64,000 nucleotides of DNA, from assembly GCA_963514095.1 (NCBI GenBank), contig OY741276.1:23577695-23641694 (forward strand). Reading direction: 5' to 3'. This document shows positions 12,812 through 27,400 of the stretch, piece after piece. The stretch's first letter is position 1; every line of letters begins with the position of its first letter. The notes below the pieces were generated by a model. That model was not told where the DNA came from and did no database searches. It was given only the letters and a program-made list of their open reading frames with translations. Source of the stretch: Eutrigla gurnardus. Lineage: Eukaryota > Chordata > Actinopteri > Perciformes > Triglidae. Both the position numbers and the translations under genes were made by a program.

Positions 12812-15800
12812 GAGGGTGAAGGAAAAAGGCACATTAAAAACGTTGTTTGGTGCTCTCTGTTAATAAAGCCAGTTCTCGTCATACACCCTGCCTACACCAA
12901 CTCCAACCAAATCATTTCCCAGAATACCTTTTGACAAACTCTGGAGAATATGCCCAAACTGTTGTATTCAGTGTGTGTAGGAGGAGGGAACAGATCCAAC
13001 GCTGATAGCAATTTTGTTTTTTCCTGTCTTGAAAAAGAAACTCATAACCCTTTTAAAAATGTCTTGTGCTTAAATGATATCATGGACTATTGAAAGCATA
13101 ATGGGTATAGTGATTCGGTGTGTCTGTGGGTGATGATGTAACCTGTTCTGTTTCTCTGTGTCCAGCAGTCTCTGGATGTCCCTGGTCCTCCTCTCAGCCT
13201 GGTTCTTCTCCTCCTCCAGTGTTGCCCTCCAGGCGTCCCACTGTCTCTCCTTCTCCAGCAGCTCGTCGTTCAGGGTCTCCAGCTCCAGAACCTGCTCCTC
13301 CAGCATGGTGCACGTAGTCTTCAGCGTCTCAAGGTTCTGGTACAAAACGGGACATACTGCCGATGAGAAATACCGTTGATACCCAAACTGTGCCAACGAC
13401 ACAATTCAACTTCATGTTCAGTAAAAAAAGAAGAGATAAAGAAAAAATGTCGTTCCACAGCTTCAACTGTATTGACATTGAGAACTTTTGTTCTGCTGCT
13501 CATTGAAGGGTTCAGAAATTCATGTTTCCCCTGTATTGTTATTATTATAAAATGGGGGAAATTACCTGCATAGGAAGTTAGCTGATTAATTTCCCCCCTG
13601 CTGCGTTTGGGAGATTTCTTTGGGAGGCAGTGATATAGTAATATTTCACCCACAGCTTGACGGCTTTGTCACCTGACTGTGGTGTAGTAGTAGAAGTAAA
13701 AGTAAAAGTAGCAATACCACAGTTTTAAAATACATTTACTACAGAAATGCCAACATAAAAACAAAGGAAAAGGACCACATAATTGATTATCATTATTTAT
13801 TAGCATCATCATGAAGGCTGGATTTTAGAGTTGTAGCTGATTTGAAGTATATTACAGTGTGTTGGGTATGGGATTTGTCTCACCACAGTCTGTTGATCAC
13901 AGGCTTATACAGAAAGGCGAGCAGGGTTAGAACGTTATCTACAGTAACTTCTTTGTTTCCATGTCACACATAAGAAAACATAAAAACGCAGCTTTAGCAA
14001 CACACCTGGAGTTTGACTAACGTGACTAACCATGACTGTTTGTATCTTTGGTTTGGATAATAACTGCAATGAGAAAAACAGCCTCATTAGTCCTGTGAAA
14101 TGATTAACATGACATGTTTGGGCACAGAACCTTTTGTTATCCACCGGGCCTACACAAAGGCTGCGTTTTATGTCTTTAGACAAAGCATTAAGAGACAAAT
14201 ATAGCTGCAGCAACACCACGTCCCTCTGAAGTCCGACGTATCCACGGCTGACACGACCCGGGAGTGATGGGGATGACACATCCCTCCCACACACCACCCC
14301 ATCCCTCGTCTATGACTTCCATCGCTGGTTACACAACCAGCAGGACCGAGAGCGCTGCTGGACACCCACACACAGATCCTCCCACAGGGGCAGCACACGC
14401 ATCACACAGCCTCCTCGCTCCGGCTCCATCTCGCTGCATCCACAATACAGCACATAACAATGCCGACATATTCCCAGGGTCGCTGCTGCCTGTTTTACAC
14501 TTAACACTGTGATAGCGGGAGAGACGTCTAGGCCGCCTGTCAAAGGTAGTGCAGAGACATCACATGACATGAGTGAGTGGAAAGCTGGTGTCTGACTGAG
14601 TGGGCTGTGGGCAGGGGGAAGGAAGCTGAACTACAAGAACTGTCTCCGACAAGAGGAAATGATGGGTTTTTCCCTTCACAATGTTCAACTAATGACAGCT
14701 GATATTTTGTGGCAATTTCATGCAGAGATTCTAAAACTACTACGACTACAGCGGTTGCATCATTGGTATGCATTGACTAAGTAAAAAACTGGGTTCAGCT
14801 GTCAGCTGTTTGATGGTTTGTGTCATTCCTTGGTGTTGGAAAGGCAACTCGTCCAAGGCGCTGTGGACAATAAATGGATGGAAAACGGCAGTGTTTCCCC
14901 GTAATGTTTATGTAATTATAGGGTGAAACAGCTTTAAACTGACTTTTTTTGGACTGTTGGGGAAAACTAACACGAGCAAGGAAAGAACACAACAGAGCAG
15001 ACCACCAGCAGCCCGGTACCTGTTTCTGGTTGTTCATGTGCATTTCCCGGTCGGCCACCTCCCGACGCAGGCCGTCCACGTCCTGGCTCAGCTGCATCCG
15101 GTCTTCTCTCTCGTCAGAAGCCTCATCCAGCTGCTTGGACAGGTAGAAATTCTGGCGGTTCAGCTCGGCGTTCTCCTGAGTCAGTGTGGTCAGCTGCTCC
15201 TCCAGATCTGTGATCACCTACAGGGAGTCAACAGGACACTCAGACTGCCAGTGTAAAGACCAACCTAGTAGCAAACAACTACCAATAAACCATACTCGGG
15301 ATTTCCTGAATTCATTTTACCCCTTAAAATATTATTTTTTCTATTTGAGTCTCCAGACAATAACAAAAAATAATAAAAGTCTCAAACGCATATGGCTGTT
15401 TTGACATTAGTGACACATTAGGTTTTATGTACATTTATAAAAAAAAGGCTAACTGTATTGTGCTATTACAACATCACGCCTATAGTCATTGAATTGTGCA
15501 TATTATTACTCACCCACTCAAAAACACCCAACATAGTCTCTACTGCTGCATTATTACATGATATCTGGGTTAGTGATATGATGCAGTAATCATATGTGCA
15601 TGATTTCTCGGCTACTTTTTGAACCCAGGCAGCATTCTGAAGAATCATTTCATCAGCGGGAAATGAGGGTGAAAGGCTGGTGGGGCTGCATGTATAAGAG
15701 CTCCTTATTCTCAGCTCTCATGGGAACATGGGCACAACTTCCAGGAGGCAGGGGGGAAATAGGTAAAGCTTTTAAGTCCATAAATTAGCTGTCTGTTCTC

Positions 15801-18356
15801 TACTGACTCTGTGCTTCTGCTTCCCCGAGGCGAGGACTGACAGCAGCAACTAAATACTTAAGGCGGGGTGAGGAAGTCAACACTGGAACGGATACAGTGG
15901 TGATTCGGCAAGCCTCCATATTTACTCTACTTGTCTGTCATCCTGATCTATACAGCAACGTGCAGGCCTGAAGTAAATCACATCCGGAGCTGTGCATCCT
16001 CAACACTGCTGAATACACATTGCTCAGTAATCTTTGTGAAGGCTGTGGGTGTGCGGCAAATAAAAAGCCACTGCTTAAAAGGCAGTCAATCAGTCCAATG
16101 AGCGTTAGTGCACACTCATGGTGCAAAATACAGAAGAACATCTGCTTCTTCTATGAACCCGGCTGAGCAGCAGCGGTGCTGTGGAGGCGGAGCTGGTTTA
16201 CTCACAATGTTTAGATTCATTGCTACCGATATGGATAACCGATATGGATGCAACTGCAATAAGGCAAAGTTGCAGGTAGTTCAACTTAGAAAAAAAATGT
16301 TAAAGGATAGCTACATCTGTAGAGACGGTATAACAAACTCTATGATGGTAGACAACTGTCTATAGTCCCACAGCATACATCTTTGTTCTCCTGTAAGTTA
16401 AAACATAAAGATCTTAGCAGGAAGAATGGGCAATTATAAAAGCCTATAAGCTTATTATTACACCATTCAAAATCACCTTTTTTTTAGTTTTCCAGTTTAA
16501 TAACATAACGTTAGCCCTGTATATTTAGAGTTAGTAAAGATACTAAAATAATGAACAGCCTGAAGCCCCACTAGTGGCCCTTTGATGCTACAGTGCTCCA
16601 ATATTACAATATAAACCCAGAATACAAAATAATTGGACACAGCAAAGAATATTCTGACAGTTTTTTCTACAGTCATACCAGTGTGGCTAAAAATAAAATG
16701 TATGTGGTCAGCAAAATTGTATTGCAGTCTGCTGATTATGGGATGTCTTGTGTGCCAAGTTGACATTTTGGCCTGAAGAGGAAGTTCATGGGGTGTCCAA
16801 AAAGAAAGAGTTATCCTTTGAGGGGCAGATTGTGTTCAGTATATTTCAAGGGAAGTGGAGATTTAGATATATCTGTGTGTACAGATAAAAACCATTCCCT
16901 GGTGTATCATAAATGCTGGATTAGATGGGTCCTACAACGGTCAAGGAGTGGCAAAAATGATTAAAAATTAAAACATTTCAAATACTGGTCTTATTTCATG
17001 TTTGTATAAAGGGCTGTTAAATCTTAAAAGACACTCATCTTTGTATAATAAAACAAAATGTGAGAAGGAAGGAGGGAAGTGTAGAAGTTCACAAAATCGG
17101 TGGGAGTTTAGTGGGAAATGCCTGACGGATTTTTGGGTGAAGAAATTGTTTTTGCATTTTTTTTTCTTCTTTTTAAAATGTTTCTCTGTGTTTGTCACAA
17201 ATCTCCAAATGAGGCATTTCAGAGAAACATAAATGGATGATGTATGCATGCTCTGGGCCAAAGTGTTCAACAGACAGACATCGCAATTCTCAGTAGGGCA
17301 AAAAATAGAGTGGCATTTCAAGCTCTGCTTGTTGCAGAATTTGGCTGTGTTTGCCTGAACGTCGGCCAGCTGAATCTATGGACACAGCGTTGTGAACAGT
17401 TTGCGAGTGGGAGGATCTCAGAAGTAGGGCATTGGAATAACGGAAGACCATGATGCTCTCGGTGTTCATTCAGGGTACATGTTTTCAAAGTTTGAAGGCA
17501 CTCAAATCCCTTAAAGATGACAACATCGTTTTCTCAAGGTGGTTAGCTCCACAGCAACACCACTTTATATCGACTAACCAAATAATAACATCATTTTAAC
17601 ACAAAAAATGACCTTGATTATAACAGGCTTTAACTCCTCTTTGTGTGTAAACAAATGTAAATGGCTGTTGAATATCTAAAATGTTAAATAAACTTGTATC
17701 TTACTATTGCGTACATGTAGCACGGCGAATCCCAGAATGTTCACGTGCCAAACGTATCTTCCTGTGGCCGTTTGGGGAATGGCAGCTCTCTTAGTTGTTT
17801 TGTGCACAAATGGCATTCAAACATTTTGATTGAGAATGAATCTCCCACTTCCAACAGAAAATCGAACTTAGACACCAAGTTTGAAATGAGACCACCACAT
17901 TAGTGTGGAGCCCTGGTCATACTTCATCAACCCAGAGACGTTAGTACTAGATTATATCCACAAAGACCAGAAGAGAGACGAGTGGGATTAAAAAGAATCA
18001 GGTGTTTAAAGTGACACTTTGTGGTCAATGGAAAAATATTTTTAAATGAAGCCTGATTGACCAGAGAATGACAGAAACACATATGGGCTGAAATATTAGG
18101 GTGAGATTGTTAGTTGTGTGTGATGATGTGTGAAGCTCCAGCTGGTGTTCAATGCCAGAAGAGCTGTCTCTTCCTGGACAGAGAGAAAGAGTAAACAAAG
18201 AAAAGGAGTGAGCAGCCTACCGCACAGCTGTCTCTCAAGGCATCAAACTTGCGTTGTATCTCATCTCTGTGTGCCTAGCAGGTGACAAGAGAGACAGAGG
18301 GACAGATTTCACTGTGTGGATTCCATAAATCAAAGGGGACGTCACCTTTGGTGCCC

Positions 18357-18423
<67 letters not shown>

Positions 18424-21400
18424 GAGCACAGTGATCTCCTCCTCAGCCTCTGCTGTGGTATCCTCCAGCTCGGTCTTGGCCTGATGTAGTTGGCTCTCCA
18501 GAGCGTGGCGAGCTGCCTGCAGATTGCTGATCTGGGATTCACGCTCCTGCAGCGACAAGGTCAGATCCGTCACCTGGCGCTTAATCTCCAGCTTCTCTTC
18601 CTCGTGCTCCAGCCCGATCTACAAAGGGAGACGGAGAAGGGTCGTTTGTTGTGAGGAGAGGAGAGGAAGTGATTCACCCTCAGAGGCAGACAGTTCACCT
18701 TGAGCTGTGATTTTGTCTCTTATACCGTTAAGGTTGTTGATCAATACCAATAACTCAATGATCCAGGTGTTGGGATTTGTAGCCTATAAATCCCACTTTC
18801 TGAAGTACTTCACTACAGTGATGATGAGACACTACTATTTCCCAACATCATGTCACATTTATGTATATCAAACATTCTAGACCTTTCTGTAGCATTCAAG
18901 CTTCTTTTATTTTGTTATAATATTTATTTTATTTGTATTTTATTTTTCTCATGGAGCCTCTCAGTTAGTAGCTAAATGCAACCTGTCAATCACAAGGTTA
19001 CCACGACTGCTTTATGGTCTCTTTGACTAAAATGGACCATAAACTCATGTTAACAATGTTTACTGAAATAATAAATCAAGTGAGATTTAGGGTCATTTTT
19101 TCATAGACTTCCATGCAATCTGACTTCGTTTTAGAGCCAGGGGAGTCACCTCCTGATGGCCAGGAGAGAGAATGCAAGCTTTACAGGCTTTACTTTTCAG
19201 AACCGGAGGTTTCCACCTGGCTAGAACCATAATATAATAAATGAATGACTGTTTTACAGCTGGAGGGAAAGTTAAACCTGGGGGGGTCTAACAACAATTG
19301 AATCCTGCTTCACACTCCAGCGTTCTGCTCCATCTCCCTATAACATCTCCTCACCTCTCGGAGCCTGGTTTCCTGCTCCAGCACACGGCTCTTATTGCTT
19401 TGCTCCTGCTGACTCATTTTCTCTAGATGCTCCTCCAGTTTGGCATTCTGGGCCTCCAACTTCCCAGCCTGAGACTCCAAGTAGAATTTCTGTTGGCGAA
19501 GCTCTGAGATCATCTCCTCCTGGGCTTTCCTGCCAAGACCACACATACTTGTGTGCAAAAAGTTCAATAGGAGGCAAGGCACCCTGGTATCGTGCCACAG
19601 ACTGTACATACACTCCAAGGATACAATCAAAGTACATTTCAGTTATCATAAGTCATTCTCCATCTTATATTATGCCATTATGACTGAAGCTAATATTTTA
19701 CTTGGTATAATCAACAAAAGCCATTATCTCAGTCAATTCATATAAGTCATGGATCAAGATAGAGAAATGTCAAGTTTACATTTGAAACGTTTTTAATGTT
19801 TGAATTGTGTATCAGCACTTACATGTTTTTCTGGGTGTAGATGCTGCTGTTGGCTGCCAGTTTGTTGGCCTCTGACAGCTCAGAAATCCTCTGCTCCAGG
19901 CTGTTCATCTTCGAGTCCATGGCATTTATGGTCTGAAAAGAAATGATGGACGGTATAGCTTCAACGTTCAGTCACATCTTCACATCACCAGCTTTAATTG
20001 TTATAAGACTAAGGGTCGTTCTTTTGTGCTCGACAATAACCGAGCAGAGATGATTCCAATCAAGGACAATCTGTGTCAGTGTGATAAATGTTAAAAAAAG
20101 GCCAGAGGGAGTGTCGCTACCAAGCTGGTCAATTCTTACCGCCTTCTGTTCACCGATGATGCTGCACTTCTCCCGCACCTCCTCCTCATATTTGCTCTGA
20201 CTGGACTCCAGCATCTCCTTATCAGCCATGTCCGCCTTCATCTGGACCTCCAACACCTGCTCAATGCCAGGCAGCCCACAGAACCATAACCAGGACATCA
20301 CTTAACAGGACACAGAATGGCGTGAAGATGACATACTGTAGATCCCCCAAGCGTAGAGCACTCCCACAAGTGAACTCAGCTAAAGTACGGCCTTCAAACA
20401 CAGCACAGAGCACTTCCTGTAGTGCATCAGGATACACATGCCTGCCGTTTTACGTCTGTATTTATGTGTTTGAAAATTGTACCTTTATCTTGTCTTCATA
20501 GAGCTTCTCTTTCTGCTTCAGATGAGTCTCCAACCGCTGGGCTGTAGCTTGGGTCTCTCGCAGATTCTCCTCCAGCGCCTACACGGACACACACATATGC
20601 ACACACAGTCTAAAAGTAGACAATTTGTCTTTGTCACTTATGATGTAGGAAGTAAGCAGTTTTAAGAAGGCATAGGACACAATGGGTCTGTTGGAAATGA
20701 CACCCGAGTCATACTTAGTATGATGAGTATGTAGAGCATTCTGCACGGCTTGTGGATTTTGTGTATGCAAGTAATGCTAGAAGAATAACAATAACTGGAC
20801 ACTATATCAGCAAGAAGTCCTGAGTATGAACGGGAGCTTACTGAGCATACTCAACTTCTCCAAAATGCATTGCAGCTCTGCAGACTGTCCAATGGCGGAC
20901 TGCCAGGCAGACATTTAAAATAATTGGATAAAATAATTACAAATGATGGAGAGAGACATCAAGGTACAGTTGAGAAGAAAAGTGTGGGAGCTCACATATC
21001 TAATGTGGCGTAGCAAAAAAATATCACCAAAATATGTAAATTAGCCTTAAAATAATACTGGGAAATATTAAATTGAGTGGAAGAGGTAATGTTGATTTAC
21101 ATTTGTGACAATTTTTCATTCAGCAGTGGCATGGGATGGTATGTCATCAACATTACAGTCATTTGATCCAGAGAATGAAATCACTTACTCATTCACTCCT
21201 CCCGACTCACTATGTAGAGGAATATGTTGTGAGGCTGTTGCAAAGTTAAAACTGCCAGATCAATGGTGACTAGTGGACCACCCATAATAAAGGCTGGTAT
21301 ATGTTGTGTAGTAAATACATATTGGAAACTAATTTAATGTAATTGTTCCCCTTGTAAGCAGTGATGCCACGTATACGCCTAGGGCCATTATTGTGAAAGG

Positions 21401-24400
21401 TAAGAATGTCAGGAGTGGTACACACTCATGTAGTCAATAGTGAGGCAATACATGTATTTTAATAAATTCAAAGCTGTGTTGATGCAGTATTCTACTCACA
21501 TTAAATATATGATTTTCGCTCCACAACTATGTTTCAATACTGTCTCTCTCTCTACTGTCTTTCATTGTCACTTTTCCTGCAATGCATGATGGTATATGAT
21601 GCTCGGTTAGTAAACATCAGTTGGTGCACTACTCTTCAAGATGAATTGTGGGATACTTTGAGTCCACTATATTGGGTATAATAATTCTGACTTATCATTC
21701 AGACAGCACTACAACACGGTGAAATCAAATAACTAAGAACGTTTCCTCTGTACATCCACACATCTGTATTTGACTTATTCTGACTAACCAGGCATGTGAT
21801 CAGGATGAAGCTCAGTGTAACTATGCAGGGATGTGGGATAATAAGTGATGTGACCAAACTCTGTTAGAACAAATCACAACTTGTATTACCTTACAGATGC
21901 AACAAAACCAACAGAAGAGTGAGAGAAAGACGTCACTCAAACACAGGTGAATTAAGTGAAAGCACTTGTGTGGGTGTACCATGGCATTATATGTAAAAAA
22001 ACAACCTAGAAATAACAGTTATATAACTGTTAACATCCAGGTCATCCATAAAAACAGTAAATGCTAAACACCAGGTTTTTCAGAAACATTATGCAAAATA
22101 GCACATCCTCTGCAATGATAACAATGAGTTATGTTTATCTCACACCTCCACTGATTATTTTAGCTCCACACAAGTGGTGAAAGGTGGGTTACCAGAATCT
22201 TATCTGCCATCTGCTGAATCTGTTGGGCCTTGCTCTGGATCTCATCCTTCAGTTTAGTCTCCCGGCGCTCGACAATCTCCAGCCTCTTCACCTGGTTCTC
22301 CAGAGTCTTCCTGCCGTCCTGCACACAACGGGGACAAGTAACACTCAAACACACACTGACTAATAGAATATTGCTTTTAGTTTTTAGTTTAGTAGTCTGA
22401 AACAGTGTTTTTGTTTTGCTATGTTGACATCAATGCACATACTGTAGAAATGCTAATTAGACTTATGATTCTCACTTCAAGGTGGAATAGTTGAGGTAAT
22501 GTAGCAGCAGCATCCATTGGGCTTGTTAGTGATGCACCTCTGCAATGTTATTATTATTCCTCACGATGTTTGCAAAGAGTCCGTTTGCATTCTTGTGTGA
22601 CGGTGTGAGAGGTCGTCGGAGAGGTTTACCAGTATTTTCTTTCCTCCGACTCTCCGGTCCAAATTAACCTATGCTAATTAGCAGATTTTAATTTCTAGTG
22701 TTTGGTGTGAAGTGCTGTTGAAGAGGAACTCCTAATGACCGCCCCTTAAAAAATAAAGTATACTGAAAAGCCATCTCATTGGTTCATAGCTGTGATATAA
22801 TAACTACAAACCACAGTTATGATGTGTAATTCCTTTGTACTTTCGGTAAAAAAAAAAAAAGTTACAGGGTTGCTTAGTGACCATCTCCAGAAAAACATCC
22901 ACCTCCTAAACAACACGCATAGTTACGTAAACGTTTCAACAATGTTGCCAGGAATATGCAAGCAAGCAGGAATGCAGCAGAAATACCCGAACCACCTCCT
23001 CAGCAGCACATGAACCATTATAACCATTAACCTGTGGTAGTAAATGGCCACTAGTGTAAGGTCTCTCCGGTGGTAACCGGAACAAATTATTCTGAGCAAA
23101 TGTTTTATCTGGTGCAAGAAGCAGATACACTAAAATATATTTAAAAAAGCCCCATTATTAAAAGCTATGGACGTTCTTCTTTTTGTTAAATTTAGATGTC
23201 GAGGCTTTCACACTTTACCCAGTAGATTTGGCTTGAAAGAAAACTGGAAGGAAAACTTTGCCAGCATTATTGCAGAAGCAGCCCAGGGATTACTGAGCTT
23301 GTAGAATCAATTAGTAAAATATCACATGCAGACTGATTAGCTTCATAACACCACAACAATCATTTCTGTTCTGTGTCCAAAACCACTGAATGTCTCTACA
23401 CAATGAATAGAATGCGGCTTTTGCTGATAATTGTACCAAAAATGTATTGCAAAAAAAAAGGCTGCGAAGTCTAAAGCGTATTAATGTCATATTTTGTTTC
23501 AGCTTGAAGACCCTTTGGTTTATGGTTATTCTGTGTGCCTTACAAATGAGACAGCGTTCTAGCTTCACAATGATCACATGTGCTTTTAAATAAATGTGTC
23601 AAATATTCAGGGTTTATGACATGCTATCATGCCACCACAGCACCAGGATTCATCAGAAGGTGCAAAAACAACATGTTTACAAAGGAACATATGGGCTGTT
23701 CCTGCTTTGCAGATACCCAACACTTCAAACAATAAGGTCCGTGATGTTGCAAAGCAATGACTTGGTACAAGGAATAATTAGAAGGAACCAGGCCAGGACA
23801 CACATATGCTAAGTGTACGTGTACGTGATAAGGAAGGTGTGTGTGTGTACCTCAGTCTCACGGAGGCGTCTACGCAGGCTGTCACTGGAGTCTTCCTTGT
23901 TCTGCAGCCTCTCCAGATCTCGCTCCATGCGCTCCTTGGCCAGTCTCATGCTCTGAAGGAGGTCTGTAGCCTCAGCACTGGCCTTCAGCGACTAGGTTCA
24001 AAGAGAAACATCACTCGCTCATACATGCCGTTTACACAAACTACAATGTAATAGAAAGTAGAATATATTGTGTAGTAATTGTGTCCGGTAGCAGATAAAC
24101 AATAAGAATCCGTTTCATATGCATCACCTGCTAATGAAGAATACATGAAACTAGAGATTGAGACCACAGACTCATGTTTACAATGTTTTCAATCTCATAG
24201 ATTTCAGACTTCTTTTTGCAACTGGAGGAGTCGCCCCCTGATGGACACAACCAGTCAGCCGCTCCAGGAGAAAAGAGACGAGTGCTGAGATGGAAGCTAG
24301 GGTAACCGAGTTCAGGCCTAAGGCTATTCCACTCCCCATCCTGCTTGTGGCTCATGTCCGCCGCAGGAAAATAACTTGGATGACATAAAACTTCAGTCTA

Positions 24401-27400
24401 ACCCAGCAATGGGAGGTCAGTGACCTTTTGTGCCCACATCTTTATAAAGACCCTGTGATCATTGAATCCTTGAAGGAATAACTGACTTGTTATGATTTTA
24501 GATGTATTGTACATTTTAATCTGTTGTTATGTCATTTTGATGTCTTTCTTATTACCTTCTTTCTTCTATTAAAAGCCTAACTAGGGACGGGAGTTGGAAA
24601 CTAGCATCAGCTATAATCTCTGTATGCAGAACATCAGTCCCATTAACTTGTTTGTAATGAGTGGAAATGTTACTATGTTAACCTGCATTGTCCCTATCAA
24701 ATAAACTAAATTAATGAATTAACATCCTTTTGAGACATGTAGTGGTTATATTATATATATCACTAAAAGAAATGAATAAAACGACTAGAATATCCTGATT
24801 TTATAAACCACACAATGAGTCAGAAGTAGACCTATTCCAAAAGTGGGCTCAGACTGCCTTGAATATCTGAAACCAAAATCTCATGTGCTCTTAGCAGAAA
24901 GGAAGGTCCTTTAATATTCATTTCAGACAAATAGAATGAAATTATTTACTTTTACTAATGAGGTAAAACTGTTTGATTGCTGGTTATAAAGCATAACTCT
25001 AATTTTAAAAAGAGCTTAGTCGTTCTCAGGCCATAGACTAAATCTGACAGTTTAAGAGAGAAAGAATGAGGTCAGGGAGGGTAAAGAGGACGTTTATAGA
25101 CTCATTTGAAAGGGTGACATGCTGTTACGTCTCTTGCATTTGGGAACACAGGCTCATATCAATTATGCATTAATCTTGCCAGCAAAGATATTCTACCTTG
25201 GCCAGCTTCTCTTGAAGATCCTGGATCTTGGTCTGCTGCTCAACACTGGTCTAAAAAGAAATCATGATATGTAAAGATATTCAAATATTCAAGCTTATCT
25301 CCTTTGTCAAATCACTTGAACGAGTGAGAGTCCTTATCTAGACATACTTCATCACCATCACCAATCACAGATTCAAATCAATCAGATGACCTTCATATTC
25401 TACCTTCTCCAACTTCACCATCAGGTCCTCTGCATCCGCTTTGCCTTGCTCTTTGACCTGAGAAGATATTAAAAAGACTCTGAGACTCTGGTAACGATCA
25501 CACCACGTCAACAGTAGATTGGTTTCCAGCCTGTGATAAACCATTACTATGTTAACTCTGTTACTTTCAAGATCATTTACAGTTTTAGTTACAGTGAGGA
25601 CCTTCTGCATCCTATGCTGGTAGTCGGCTGCCTTCCTCTTCAGCTCCTCGCCGGTCTGCCGAGACTCCTTCAGCTCAGACTCATACAGGTCGCTACGGCG
25701 ACGGGCGGCAGACAGGTCCTCCTCCAGTTGTCTTATGGAAACTCGCATCTCCTCCAGCTGGGCATGATATTCCTGCATGCAAAAAAAGACAGAAACGGCC
25801 AGATAAGAGAGGAGAAGAGACAGGATGAGAGGGAGAGAAAAGGGACAGAAGAGAGAAGACAAAAGACAAGAGAGGAGAAGAGACAGGACGAGAGGAGAGA
25901 GGATGGAAGGACGGGACTGCAGAGTAGAAGAAAGGAGGGTAAAGGAGCAAAAGTCCACCACACACAATAACATTAAGAAAGGAAATTCCGGAGCACATAC
26001 GCTTGCCCAAAAGTACCTGGAATGGGACACATGGGACACTTTGTTCAGTTAACATGACATGAATATTTGTTTAGCAACCATTTAAAAAGTGCCCTTGTAC
26101 CAATGCAGCACATTTAGGAAAAGTGATCACTGTAAGCCCTAAGTGGAAAAGAGCTCTCCATCAGCCTATCTGTTGTTGGACTCCATCCTGTTTGAAGAAA
26201 ATGTTCTTTTTAAAAGCCACTGCATCATTTATGAGAACAAACTCATTCATAAGAGATGTATTTTAGATGTTCTGCCGGAACAGAACCACATTCAAATTCA
26301 ACGGAATGAAAATGGTTTGATGGCGGTAATTAAAAGACTGTCTGACTGTTTGAAAGCCATTATTTGTTGAATATTTTCTTTCTGGGAGTACAGAGACACT
26401 TAAATAAAATGGGAGCAAGTATAACCACGTTAATATAAAAAGTCAGTGAACAGAGAAAGTAAAGTGGGGAGGAAAAATGTGTTCAGCCAAAGTCACTTAA
26501 TGCACATGTCTGTTTAAAAGGAATTAGTCACAGCCTAACAGATCTAATTTCAACCTCCACTTCAGCGTACAGGGCACATCGCCCTGTCTGTCAGCCTAAT
26601 AACAAGCAGCATCCTTCTGCATCTAGGGAGACACAGATTAGGACAAGTGAAGTAGACAACATCAGACATGGTGACACAAAAGAGTTTAGCTGAAGTGGGA
26701 TGGGAGGTTACATACATTACTGTGAATCTCTGTGGGCTACTGTGAGTAAAACCAGTTAGCCCATGTTGGCCTTGCCTATGTGGGAAATGACTTGTGTGGG
26801 TCAGGGAAGAAAACCACCAGCAAGATGGTTGTGCACAGTATAAAAGTACATGCCAGTAGACTGACAGCTCCCATCAATGAGGATTGTCTGGATCTCCTGG
26901 AAACTACCTTGTTAGTACCCAAGTCAATAGAAGCTGGAGGTGACTTGGTGATTAACGTGATTTTTAATTTAATTCATTCTTTGACAAAACAATGACTCAG
27001 TTTGCGAGTGGGGTCAGAGATGCCGACGAATTTCTCAAGGCGATTAAGCAGGATGTTATGGTCAACAGTATGGAATGCGGCCCTGAGTTTTAGAAGTACC
27101 AGAACTGAGCAGTCGCCAGCATCAGCTGCAGCAGGGAGATCGTTGGAAACCTTCAAACGGGCCATGTCTGTGCTGTGATGAGATCTGGACCCTTGTCTCT
27201 CACGGTTCTAAAATGGTTTTGCATATATTATTAAAATTGACAGCGAGGTCTTGAGAGTGGTGGAAAGAGACATAAAACAAGTGATGGATTTAATGTTTGA
27301 GGGAGGCTTCACAAAATCTGCCCACCTACTCTGAGCAAAGAAAGCGAGCTCTAGATGTGAATAAAGGTTTGGCAGCACAGCCTTGAAGCTAATAGTGACA

